In this document: in pieces, positions 8,255-15,820 of the stretch
How positions within the stretch are numbered: the stretch's first letter is position 1
How the letters are laid out: the number at the start of each line of letters is the position of its first letter
Source: an uncultured Oscillospiraceae bacterium
GTDB taxonomy: Bacteria > Bacillota > Clostridia > Oscillospirales > Ruminococcaceae
Direction of reading: 5' to 3'
Assembly (NCBI GenBank): GCA_905212515.1
Contig: CAJMEU010000043.1
Span: 1-18,901 of the forward strand
DNA: 18,901 nucleotides
Translations under genes and position numbers: made by a program
Notes under the pieces: generated by a model
What the model was told of the DNA's origin: nothing
Databases searched by the model: none
The model's input: only the letters and a program-made list of their open reading frames with translations

Positions 8255-9157
8255 ATGAGGATCTTGTTTATGGGCACGCCGGAGATCGCGGCCGCCTGCC
8301 TCAAAGCCATTTTGGACGAGGGAAAGCACACGGTGTGCGGCGCGTACACGCGGGAGGATAAACCCGTGGGCCGCAAACAGGTGCTGACGGCCCCGCCGGT
8401 GAAGCAGCTGGCGCTGGAGCGGGGCATCCCCGTGTTCCAGCCGAAGACGCTGCGGGACGGCGAGGCGGCCCGGACCATCTGGCGGCTGGCGCCGGACATC
8501 ATCGTGGTGGTGGCCTACGGCCGCATCCTGCCCCAGGAAGTGCTGGATATCCCGCCCCACGGCGCGGTGAATTTACATGTGTCGCTGCTGCCCGCCTACC
8601 GCGGCGCGGCGCCGGTGCAGTGGAGCGTCATCAACGGCGACAAAAAAACGGGCGTGACCATCATGCAATTGGACGCGGGCCTGGACACGGGCGATATCCT
8701 GGCGGTGGCGCCGGTGGACATCGGCGAGAACGAGACCAGCGGCGAGCTGTTCAGCCGGGTGACGGCCGTGGGGGCAAAGGCCCTCTGCAAAGCCCTGGAG
8801 GAAATCGAGGCGGGCCGGGCCCACCCCGTGCCCCAGGATCACGCCAGGGCCACCCTGGCCCCGCCGCTGCGCAAGGAGACGGGGGCCTTCGCCTTCACGG
8901 GGGACGCCAAAAAGCTGCACGACCTCATCCGCGGCTGCAATCCCTGGCCCGGGGCCTATTTCATCCACGAGGGCAAAAAGGTGAAGGTGCTGCGCAGCCT
9001 GTATGACGGCAAGGCGGAGGGCGGGCCGGGCGAGATCCTGTGCACGAAGCCCCTGACCGTGGCCTGCGGCGCCGGCGCGCTGACGCTGCTGGAAGTGGTG
9101 CCCGAGGGCAGCCGCCCCATGGAGGGCGCGGCCTGGGCCGCCGGACGGCGGTTATAG
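8255..9157 (+). CDS. fmt: Methionyl-tRNA formyltransferase
   Basis: It formylates initiator Met-tRNA using 10-formyltetrahydrofolate. The N-terminal Rossmann domain begins MRILFMGTPEIAA; the catalytic Asn106, His108 and Asp144 lie in NLHVSLLPAYRGAAPVQW and LDAGLDTGDIL. The C-terminal tRNA-binding domain covers about 205-300. The protein ends at a TAG after AAGRRL, giving 300 residues, slightly short for the family. In frame beyond the TAG the sequence reads VGDRITPVN before a TAA at 9185-9187, which looks like the usual G-x-x-l-x-x-G-D-r-l ending of Fmt, so the true C-terminus may have been or may still be longer. A GAGGAA ribosome site overlaps the end of def. Confidence 0.95.
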   Translation: MRILFMGTPEIAAACLKAILDEGKHTVCGAYTREDKPVGRKQVLTAPPVKQLALERGIPVFQPKTLRDGEAARTIWRLAPDIIVVVAYGRILPQEVLDIPPHGAVNLHVSLLPAYRGAAPVQWSVINGDKKTGVTIMQLDAGLDTGDILAVAPVDIGENETSGELFSRVTAVGAKALCKALEEIEAGRAHPVPQDHARATLAPPLRKETGAFAFTGDAKKLHDLIRGCNPWPGAYFIHEGKKVKVLRSLYDGKAEGGPGEILCTKPLTVACGAGALTLLEVVPEGSRPMEGAAWAAGRRL

Positions 9158-9187
9158 GTGGGGGACAGGATCACCCCGGTAAATTAA
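9158..9187 (+). other. In-frame continuation of fmt beyond its TAG stop
   Basis: After the TAG at 9155-9157 the frame codes for VGDRITPVN and ends at TAA. The residues GRRL-stop-VGDRI fit the conserved end of Fmt proteins as I remember it. It could be an eroded C-terminus, a readthrough extension or chance; nine codons are too few to decide alone. Confidence 0.35.
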
Positions 9188-9226
9188 AAGGCAAAGGAAA
9201 CCACTCTGAGCGACGCTCGCCGCGGG

Positions 9227-10516
9227 GTGGCCACCGCGCTGATGAAACAGGAACAGGGGGGCTATGCCAACCTGGTGCTGGCCCACGCGCTGGAGCGCTT
9301 TGACGGCGACAGGCGGGACAAGGCCTTTGTGTCCGCCGCTTTTTACGGCGCGGTGGAGCGCATGGCCACCATTGACTTCCTCCTGCGCCAGTACCTGTCA
9401 AGGCCGCTTGGGCAAATGGACGCGGCCGTGCGGGCCGTGCTGCGCAGCGGCGTGTACCAGGCCCGCTGGATGGACGGCGTGCCCGTGCACGCGGCGGTGA
9501 ACGAAAGCGTGGCGCTGTGCCGCCGCATGGGCAAGGGCGGCAGCGCCGGCATGGTGAACGCCGTGCTGCGCAAGGCCGCGGCGGCGGACCTGGAGACCCT
9601 GCCCTATGAGGACGAATGGGAGCGTTTGTGTGTGCGCTACAGCGTGTCGCGCCCGGTGGCGAAGCTGCTGTGCGAGGCTTACCCGGCGGACGGCGAGGCC
9701 GTTTTGGCCGCTAGCTTTACAAAGCCGCCCCTGTGCGTGCGGGCGAACACCCTGCGGACGCCGCCGCAACAGCTGGCGAAAAAGCTGGCCGTCGAGGGTG
9801 TGGACGCCCGGCCGGGCCCTGTGCCCGGCAGCCTGGTGCTGGAAAACGCCGGGGATGTGACGAAGCTGGCGGCGTTCCGGGACGGGCTGTTCCACGTGCA
9901 GGGGGCGGCCTCGCAGGCCGCCTGCGCGGCCCTGGAGGTGCAGCCGGGCTGGAAGGTGGCCGATGTGTGCGCCGCGCCCGGCGGCAAAAGCGCCACCCTG
10001 GCCCAGTACATGAACGACAGGGGCGTCCTTTTCAGCAGGGACGCGGCCGCGAACCGGGTGCCGCTTGTTAAAAACCAGCTGGCGCGGCTGGGCGTCACCT
10101 GTGCCCAGGTGCGGCGGGCGGACGCCGCCGTATACGACCCGGCCCTGGAAGGCTGTGACGCCGTGCTGTGCGACGTGCCCTGCAGCGGCCTGGGCACGCT
10201 GGCGAAAAAGCCGGACGAGCGGTACAAGACCCTGGAGGGCCTGGCCGGGTTGACGGCCCTGCAGCGGCGTATTTTGCGTACGGGCGCAGGGTATGTGCGG
10301 CCCGGCGGGCGGCTGGTGTACTCTACCTGCACGCTGAACCCGGATGAAAACGAGCGCGTGGCCGGCGATTTTTTGCGGGAAAACCCCTGTTTTGCAGCAA
10401 AAACTGTGAAATTTTTGCCCGAAACAGTGCGCCGCAGCGGGGAATTTGCCACGCTGCTGCCCCTGGATGGCCAAACCGATGGATTTTTCATAGCATCTTT
10501 CGAAAGATTGTGGTAA
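9227..10516 (+). CDS. rsmB: 16S rRNA (cytosine-967-C5)-methyltransferase RsmB
   Basis: It methylates C967 of 16S rRNA (E. coli numbering). An N-terminal NusB-like RNA-binding domain (about 1-135) is followed by a SAM-dependent methylase. CAAPGGK (248-254) is the SAM loop; Cys319 in DVPCSGLGTL and Cys368 in YSTCTLNPDENE are the two catalytic cysteines of m5C methylases. The GTG at 9227 is the first standard start codon, but it lacks a ribosome site. A CTG at 9206, seven codons upstream, sits seven bases after AAAGGA and would add SDARRG, which resembles the conserved N-terminus of the family, so CTG may be the real start. Translation may be coupled to fmt, which is in the same frame and separated by a single TAA. 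Confidence 0.93.
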   Translation: MATALMKQEQGGYANLVLAHALERFDGDRRDKAFVSAAFYGAVERMATIDFLLRQYLSRPLGQMDAAVRAVLRSGVYQARWMDGVPVHAAVNESVALCRRMGKGGSAGMVNAVLRKAAAADLETLPYEDEWERLCVRYSVSRPVAKLLCEAYPADGEAVLAASFTKPPLCVRANTLRTPPQQLAKKLAVEGVDARPGPVPGSLVLENAGDVTKLAAFRDGLFHVQGAASQAACAALEVQPGWKVADVCAAPGGKSATLAQYMNDRGVLFSRDAAANRVPLVKNQLARLGVTCAQVRRADAAVYDPALEGCDAVLCDVPCSGLGTLAKKPDERYKTLEGLAGLTALQRRILRTGAGYVRPGGRLVYSTCTLNPDENERVAGDFLRENPCFAAKTVKFLPETVRRSGEFATLLPLDGQTDGFFIASFERLW

Positions 10517-10520
10517 AATA

Positions 10521-11558
10521 ATGAAGATAGGCATTTCTTCCCTGACAGAAGAAAAACTGAAAGCGTATGTGAAGGGCCTGGGACAGCCCGCGTTCCGCGG
10601 CGGCCAGATTTTCAAATGGCTGCACGAAAAGCGGGTGGACAGCTTTTCCGCCATGACGGACCAGCCCAAGGCCTTTTTGCAGCAGCTGGAAGAACAGTGC
10701 TTCATCGAGCGGCTGGAAACGGACCAAAAACAGCAGTCCAAGGACGGCACGGTGAAGTATCTGTTCCGCCTGCCGGACGGCAATTGCATCGAGGCGGTAT
10801 GGATGCAGTATTCCTACGGCAATACTGTATGCGTGTCCACCCAGGTGGGCTGCCGCATGGGGTGCCGGTTCTGCGCTTCCACCCAGGGGGGGAAGGTGCG
10901 GGACATGACGCCCGGCGAGATCGCCGGCGAAATTTACGCCGCCATGGCGGACCAGGGCCAGCGGGTGTCCCACATCGTGCTGATGGGCATCGGTGAGCCG
11001 CTGGACAACTTCGACAATGTGATGGACTTTTTGTCCATCATCTCTTCCCCTCACGGGGTGAACATCGGCATGCGCAACATTAGCCTGTCCACCTGCGGCC
11101 TGGTGCCGAAGATCGGGCTGCTGGCAAAACGGCGCTTGCAGCTGACGCTCTCCATTTCCCTGCACGCGCCCACCAACGAGATGCGCAGCAGCATGATGCC
11201 TGTGAACGACGCCTATCCGGTGGAGCGGCTCATCGAGGCGTGCCGCGCCTATCAGGAGGAGACAGGGCGGCGCATCAGCTTTGAATACTCCATGGTGCGG
11301 GGCGTGAACGACAGCCCTGAAACAGCGGAAAAACTGGCAAAGCTGATCAAGGGCATGGGGGCCCATGTGAATTTGATCCCCATCAATCCCGTGGACGGAT
11401 CGCCGTTCACGGCGACGGACGCTGCCGCCATCCGGCAGTTCCAGGAGCATCTGACAAAGCTGGGCGTGAACGCGACGGTGCGCCGCCGGCTGGGCACGGA
11501 CATCAGCGCTGCCTGCGGGCAGCTGCGCCGAGAGGCAAAAGGAGTGAACGACGCATGA
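10521..11558 (+). CDS. rlmN: Dual-specificity RNA (adenine-C2) methyltransferase RlmN
   Basis: This radical SAM enzyme methylates A2503 of 23S rRNA and A37 of some tRNAs. The 345 residues hold the radical SAM cluster motif C111-x3-C115-x2-C118 (CRMGCRFC), Cys104 seven residues before it, and Cys332 in DISAACGQL, which together match the paired catalytic cysteines of E. coli RlmN. GIGEPLDNFDNV and SISLHAPTNEMRS are typical of the family. The start is ATG four bases after the rsmB stop, without an obvious ribosome site, suggesting reinitiation after rsmB. Its end overlaps the phosphatase start by four bases (ATGA). Confidence 0.97.
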   Translation: MKIGISSLTEEKLKAYVKGLGQPAFRGGQIFKWLHEKRVDSFSAMTDQPKAFLQQLEEQCFIERLETDQKQQSKDGTVKYLFRLPDGNCIEAVWMQYSYGNTVCVSTQVGCRMGCRFCASTQGGKVRDMTPGEIAGEIYAAMADQGQRVSHIVLMGIGEPLDNFDNVMDFLSIISSPHGVNIGMRNISLSTCGLVPKIGLLAKRRLQLTLSISLHAPTNEMRSSMMPVNDAYPVERLIEACRAYQEETGRRISFEYSMVRGVNDSPETAEKLAKLIKGMGAHVNLIPINPVDGSPFTATDAAAIRQFQEHLTKLGVNATVRRRLGTDISAACGQLRREAKGVNDA

Positions 11559-12307
11559 GACTGGTCGCCAGGACCGATATCGGGAACCAGCGGGCTGAGA
11601 ACCAGGACAGCTACCGCGCGGGCAAAATGCCCGGCGACACGGTGTGGGCCGTGGTGTGCGACGGTATGGGCGGCGCGCGGGGCGGCAAACTGGCCAGCGC
11701 CATGGCGGCGGCGGGCCTGGAAGAGGCGTTTACCGTCGGCCTGCCCGCCGTGTCCGGCGATGCGGACGCCACTGCCTTCATCCGGGCGGCCATCAGCTAT
11801 GTGAACACGGCCATTTATAAAAAGGCGCTGGCGACGCCCGCGGCCCGCGGCATGGGCACCACCGTGGTGTGCGCCATCGCCCGCCCGGACGCGGCGGTGT
11901 TCGCCCACGTGGGCGATTCGCGCGCGTATCTGCTGCACGCGGACGCGCTGTTCCAGCTCACGCGGGACCACTCCATGGTCCAGGAATTGGTGGAGCAGGG
12001 CACCATCACGGAGGAAGAAGCGTATACCCACCCGCAGAAAAACCTGATCACCCGCGCTTTGGGCGTGGCGGAAAAGGTGGAAGCGGACTGCGGCGAGGTG
12101 GCCCTGGAAGAAGGGGACATCCTGCTGCTGTGCAGCGACGGATTGACCAATTACGTATCTGTGGACGACATCGCCTGCGTGCTGGCGCAGACGCCGTTTT
12201 ACAAGGCGGCCGATGTGCTGATCGAAAAAGCGCTGGAGGGCGGCGGGCTGGACAATGTGACGGTCCTGCTGATCGGCGCACAGGCAGAGGAGGGCGAGAA
12301 TGGATAA
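11555..12307 (+). CDS. stp: PP2C-family Ser/Thr phosphatase (PrpC/Stp)
   Basis: It is the metal-dependent cytoplasmic phosphatase that reverses phosphorylation by the PASTA kinase encoded next. The 250 residues contain the PP2C motifs in order: DIGNQRAENQD (8-18), VCDGMGGARGG (34-44), GTTVVCAI, HVGDSRAYLL, LTRDHSMVQELVEQG, NLITRALG, LLLCSDGLTNYV and DNVTVLLI. The metal-binding aspartates in QDS, CDGMG, SDGL and LDNV are all kept. Start and stop overlap rlmN (4 bases) and the kinase (8 bases), so the three are probably co-translated; the stp-prkC pair is conserved across Firmicutes. Confidence 0.96.
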   Translation: MRLVARTDIGNQRAENQDSYRAGKMPGDTVWAVVCDGMGGARGGKLASAMAAAGLEEAFTVGLPAVSGDADATAFIRAAISYVNTAIYKKALATPAARGMGTTVVCAIARPDAAVFAHVGDSRAYLLHADALFQLTRDHSMVQELVEQGTITEEEAYTHPQKNLITRALGVAEKVEADCGEVALEEGDILLLCSDGLTNYVSVDDIACVLAQTPFYKAADVLIEKALEGGGLDNVTVLLIGAQAEEGENG

Positions 12308-14252
12308 TTTGCTTGGCACGCGCCTGGAAGGGCGCTATCTGATAGAACAGCCCCTGGGCGCCGGCGGCATGGCCAATGTGTACAAGGGCCAGGACGTGAC
12401 GAACGGCCGGCCCGTGGCCATCAAAGTGCTGCGCCAGGAGTTTATGGACAACGCGGACCTGGTGCGCCGCTTCAAGAACGAGGCAAAGGCCGTCAGCCTG
12501 CTGGACCACCCCAACATCACCAAAGTGTACGATGTGGGCGTGGGCGACCAATTGCAGTACATCGTGATGGAGTATATCGACGGCATCACCCTCAAAGAGT
12601 ATATGGAGTACCGGAACCGGCCGCTGACCTATAAAGAGACCCTGCACTTTGTGACGCAGGTGCTGGCGGCGTTGCAGCACGCCCACGACAAGGGCATCGT
12701 GCACCGGGACATCAAGCCCCAGAACATCATGCTGCTGGCCGACGGCTCCATCAAAGTGATGGACTTCGGGATCGCCCGCTTCTCGCGCAGCGAGAACCAG
12801 ACCATCACGGACAAGGCCATCGGCTCTGTGCATTACATCAGCCCGGAGCAGGCCAAGGGCAACGCCACCGATGTGCGCGCGGATATCTACTCTGTGGGCG
12901 TGATGATGTACGAGATGCTGTCGGGGCATCTGCCCTTTGAGTCCGACAGTCCGGTGTCCGTGGCCATCAAGCAGATCAGCGAAGAGGCCAAGCCCCTGCG
13001 GGAGCTGAACCCCAGCGTGCCCCCGGCCCTGGAGGCGATCATCGCCCGCGCCATGGCCAAGGAGCCGCGGGATCGCTATCCCTCGGCCCGCGAGATGATG
13101 GCGGAGCTGGAGGAGTTCCGGCGCAACCCCGGCGCAGTGAAAGCGGCGCCCCGCCCCCAACAGGCGGCGCAGCAGGAAGCCCCCACGCGCTATATGGACA
13201 AAGTGACGGTGAATAAAACGAGCCAGAAACAGCAATCCGGCGCCCGGCCGGCGGGTAAAAAAACACAGCTGCGCCCCGCGCCCGTGCGGACGGGGCAGGC
13301 CGCGGCGGTGCGCGGCAAACGCAACCTGGCCCTGCCTATCCTGGCGGGCGTGGCCGCGGCTTTCGCCATCGGCGCCGTCATCCTGGTGGTGCTGATCTTC
13401 AAGACCAGCGGCTCGGACATGTTTACCAAGCGCGCCAACGTCGAACTGCCCAACTTCACGGGCCTTGCCTGGGAGAAGATCCAGGAGGACGACGCGTATG
13501 CCACATTCAAGTTTGACATCCAGCCGGCATATAATTCCGAGTATGAGGCCGGCACAGTGTACAGCCAAAGCCCCAAGCCGCCCAAGACGGTGAAGGAGGG
13601 CGCCAAGATCACGCTGTATGTCAGCCAGGGCGCCCAGAAGGTGAAGGTGCCCAACGTGATCGGCCAGTCCAAAAACGACGCCATGAAGGCATTGAGCGCC
13701 GAGGGCATCGTGTTCAAGATCGTCACCGAGGAGACGGAGGACCAGGCCGCGGTGGGCAAAGTGATCAGGACGGAGCCCGGCGCGGGTGAGCAAGTGCGCA
13801 GCGGGGACAAGACCAACGTGGTGACCATCACCGTCGCCCGCCAGAAGGTGGAAAACGAGACCGAGGTGCCCACGGTGCTGGGCATGACCCAGGAGGACGC
13901 CAAGGTCATTCTGGAAAAGAACTTCCTCAACGTGGGCAATATCACCACGCGGGACGACGCCAGCCCGGCCGGCACCATTTTGGAACAGAGCCCCCTGCCC
14001 GGCGATGTGGCCACCAAGGGAAGTTCCGTGCATCTGGTGGTGTCCACCGGCGCGGTGCCCGCAGCCCGCAACGTCACCGTGGTGTTCGCCGATACGGTGG
14101 ACGAGGGCGATTGGACCCTGACCCTGGAGGGCGGCCAATCGGCCACCTATCACACCAGCGCGGGCGTGGCCGCCAGTTGGACGGTATCTTTCACTGACAC
14201 CGGCCTGAAAAGCATCCTGCTGTCGGGCCCCACGGGCCAGCACTTTGCCTAG
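12300..14252 (+). CDS. prkC: Membrane Ser/Thr kinase with PASTA domains (PrkC/StkP type), ends at an in-frame TAG
   Basis: This is the one-pass membrane kinase that senses peptidoglycan or lipid II fragments and controls growth, division or spore germination. The kinase domain is complete: glycine loop LGAGGMANVYKG (19-30), Lys42 in VAIK, HRDIKPQN with Asp137, DFG at 155-157, and SPEQ at 181-184. A basic juxtamembrane linker with threonines (about 295-340) precedes a transmembrane helix at 343-367. Three PASTA domains follow (about 380-444, 447-514, 522-583), then a non-PASTA domain. The frame stops at TAG after GQHFA, yet 53 more codons continue with VDFSSTGG and a Pro/Thr/Gly-rich tail to TAA at 14412-14414. 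The kinase core is unaffected, so the protein should be active whether or not the tail is made. Confidence 0.95.
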   Translation: MDNLLGTRLEGRYLIEQPLGAGGMANVYKGQDVTNGRPVAIKVLRQEFMDNADLVRRFKNEAKAVSLLDHPNITKVYDVGVGDQLQYIVMEYIDGITLKEYMEYRNRPLTYKETLHFVTQVLAALQHAHDKGIVHRDIKPQNIMLLADGSIKVMDFGIARFSRSENQTITDKAIGSVHYISPEQAKGNATDVRADIYSVGVMMYEMLSGHLPFESDSPVSVAIKQISEEAKPLRELNPSVPPALEAIIARAMAKEPRDRYPSAREMMAELEEFRRNPGAVKAAPRPQQAAQQEAPTRYMDKVTVNKTSQKQQSGARPAGKKTQLRPAPVRTGQAAAVRGKRNLALPILAGVAAAFAIGAVILVVLIFKTSGSDMFTKRANVELPNFTGLAWEKIQEDDAYATFKFDIQPAYNSEYEAGTVYSQSPKPPKTVKEGAKITLYVSQGAQKVKVPNVIGQSKNDAMKALSAEGIVFKIVTEETEDQAAVGKVIRTEPGAGEQVRSGDKTNVVTITVARQKVENETEVPTVLGMTQEDAKVILEKNFLNVGNITTRDDASPAGTILEQSPLPGDVATKGSSVHLVVSTGAVPAARNVTVVFADTVDEGDWTLTLEGGQSATYHTSAGVAASWTVSFTDTGLKSILLSGPTGQHFA

Positions 14253-14414
14253 GTGGATTTTAGCTCCACCGGCGGCGACACGACCATTGGGCCCATCGGC
14301 GGGTCTTCAGCGCCGCCTCCCGTGGGCGGCGACACACCCGAGCCGACACCGCCGCCCACGCCGCCCACAGAAGGCGGGGGCGACGAGGGCAACATTGATA
14401 TCCCTGCCGCGTAA
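14250..14414 (+). other. TAG codon plus 53-codon in-frame continuation of prkC (lost or readthrough C-terminal tail)
   Basis: After TAG at 14250-14252 the kinase frame stays open to TAA. It encodes VDFSSTGGDTTIG, then a low-complexity Pro/Thr/Gly tail ending GNIDIPAA. Clostridial PASTA kinases often end in a beta-domain strand reading x-V-D-F followed by a flexible Pro/Gly/Thr tail, so this looks like the genuine end of the protein. A perfect 6-bp hairpin begins at the last base of the TAG: GGTGGA at 14252-14257 pairs with TCCACC at 14265-14270. A nonsense mutation, a sequencing error or programmed readthrough could each explain it. Confidence 0.6.
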
Positions 14415-14470
14415 AACGGCGCGGCGGTAAAAAACGACCGAGCCAACAGACAAACACATAGAGCGAGGGA

Positions 14471-15817
14471 ATGACAGTGGCAAATAAAAAGGGACAGAGA
14501 AGAAAGCAGCAGGGGCAACCGGCTTCCGGGGCGGCGCGGCAAAAGCTGGACGCGCGGCCGGACGGGGCCTTGCGGGAGCCTGCGCCAGACGGCCAGGCAC
14601 CGGCTGCCGTCCCGCCAGAAGAGGCGCGCGCGCACGAGGCGCAGGAGCATATCGCCCAGGCCCACGTGCATGAAGAGATCACACAGCAGGCTTTGCCGGA
14701 GGTGGATGACGCATCGGCGGAGCAGGCGGCGCCTGCCCCGCAGCCGGAGGACGCCCAGCGGGAACCGGTGAGGGAAGAGGAAGCCGCCCTGCCATTGGAC
14801 GAGGCCCAGCAGCCGCAGGAAGCGGCCGCCTCCGCCCCGGAAGGGGAGCCTGCGCCCACTCCCCAGCCGCAGGAGAAACGCGCGCCCGCCCAGCCGGCCG
14901 CAGCGGCCCCTAAAGAAAAGGGAAAGAAAAAAAAGCAGCGCCGCCGCCACTATTTTTCCTTCTATGTTTTCCTGTTCACCCTGTTCGTGGTGGTGGGCTC
15001 GGTGGTGTCCATCCTGGTGATGTTCAACTCCTCGGGCAACGCGCTGTTTGCCGCAGTGCCCGACGTGGAGCTGCCCAGCTTTGACAAAATGACCCGCGAA
15101 GAAGTGGAGCGGGACGAAGCCTACAAGAATTTTCACATCAACTGGCAGGAGGAGTACAGCGGCGAATACGATAAGGGCATCATCTTCGACCAGAGCCCCA
15201 AAGCGCCCAAACAGGTGAAAGAAAACGCCACCATCACCCTGCGCGTCAGCAAAGGCATCCAGAAGGTGACGGTGCCCGACATCAAGGGCTGGAAAAAGAA
15301 TTCCGCCCGTGAGAAAATGCGCAGCTTAGGCCTGAAGATCCTTTTCCAAACTGAAGTGAATGAGGATGTGGAAGTGGGCACGGTGCTGCGCACGGAGCCC
15401 GCGGCCGGCCGGGAACTGAAAAGCGGCGATACGGTGACGGTGTTTACCAGCCGCCTGCCGCCCGAGACGGAGGCCTGGGTGCCCAGCTGTGTGGGCCTGT
15501 CCCAGATCAAGGCATCCCAGATGCTGGCCAACAACGCGCTGAACGCGCGCTTTGTCACCGAGGACAGCACCTTGGCCAAGGGCACGGTCATCAGCCAGTC
15601 GCCCGCGGCCGGCAGCGCCACCACCTATGGCGCCACGGTGACGCTGACCATCTCCAGCGGTGTGCCCGACGCCGGCCAAGCCATTGTGGACGGTTCCGGC
15701 GGTATCATCTACGTGGATCCCAATGAGGCCGCTGGCTCCACCACCGGCCACCACCACAGCTGGCAGGACCTGGGCAACGGCCACCGGGTGTGCACGGTTT
15801 GCCTGGAGACGCAGTGA
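14471..15817 (+). CDS. Kinase-less membrane PASTA-domain protein, paralogue of the PrkC ectodomain
   Basis: The protein has 448 residues. Residues 1-148 are a cytoplasmic Ala/Pro/Glu/Gln-rich, probably disordered region; 149-159 are basic (KEKGKKKKQRRR); 161-185 form one transmembrane helix. Outside are three PASTA-type domains (about 197-261, 265-328, 335-396), then a Gly-rich tail with HHHSW and C441-x2-C444. The first two PASTA units follow those of the adjacent kinase closely (VELPxF, EYxxGxxxxQSPKxPKxVKExAxITLxVSxG, RTEPxAGxxxxSGD), so a local duplication is likely. There is no kinase domain. An alternative GTG start at 14477 is better spaced from the GAGGGA site. It may bind the same muropeptides and tune PrkC, but that is inference. 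Confidence 0.88.
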   Translation: MTVANKKGQRRKQQGQPASGAARQKLDARPDGALREPAPDGQAPAAVPPEEARAHEAQEHIAQAHVHEEITQQALPEVDDASAEQAAPAPQPEDAQREPVREEEAALPLDEAQQPQEAAASAPEGEPAPTPQPQEKRAPAQPAAAAPKEKGKKKKQRRRHYFSFYVFLFTLFVVVGSVVSILVMFNSSGNALFAAVPDVELPSFDKMTREEVERDEAYKNFHINWQEEYSGEYDKGIIFDQSPKAPKQVKENATITLRVSKGIQKVTVPDIKGWKKNSAREKMRSLGLKILFQTEVNEDVEVGTVLRTEPAAGRELKSGDTVTVFTSRLPPETEAWVPSCVGLSQIKASQMLANNALNARFVTEDSTLAKGTVISQSPAAGSATTYGATVTLTISSGVPDAGQAIVDGSGGIIYVDPNEAAGSTTGHHHSWQDLGNGHRVCTVCLETQ

Positions 15818-15820
15818 ACG

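Noticed and set aside
14245..14430. Separate 61-codon ORF downstream of prkC
   Set aside because: It is an out-of-frame overlap with the prkC continuation, Arg/Pro-rich as expected from a shifted GC-rich frame, with no ribosome site or recognisable motif.
14471..14476. Certainty about the ATG 14471 start of the PASTA paralogue
   Set aside because: GAGGGA abuts this ATG, which is too close; GTG at 14477 is better spaced. The ATG was kept in the coordinates because the change is two residues.
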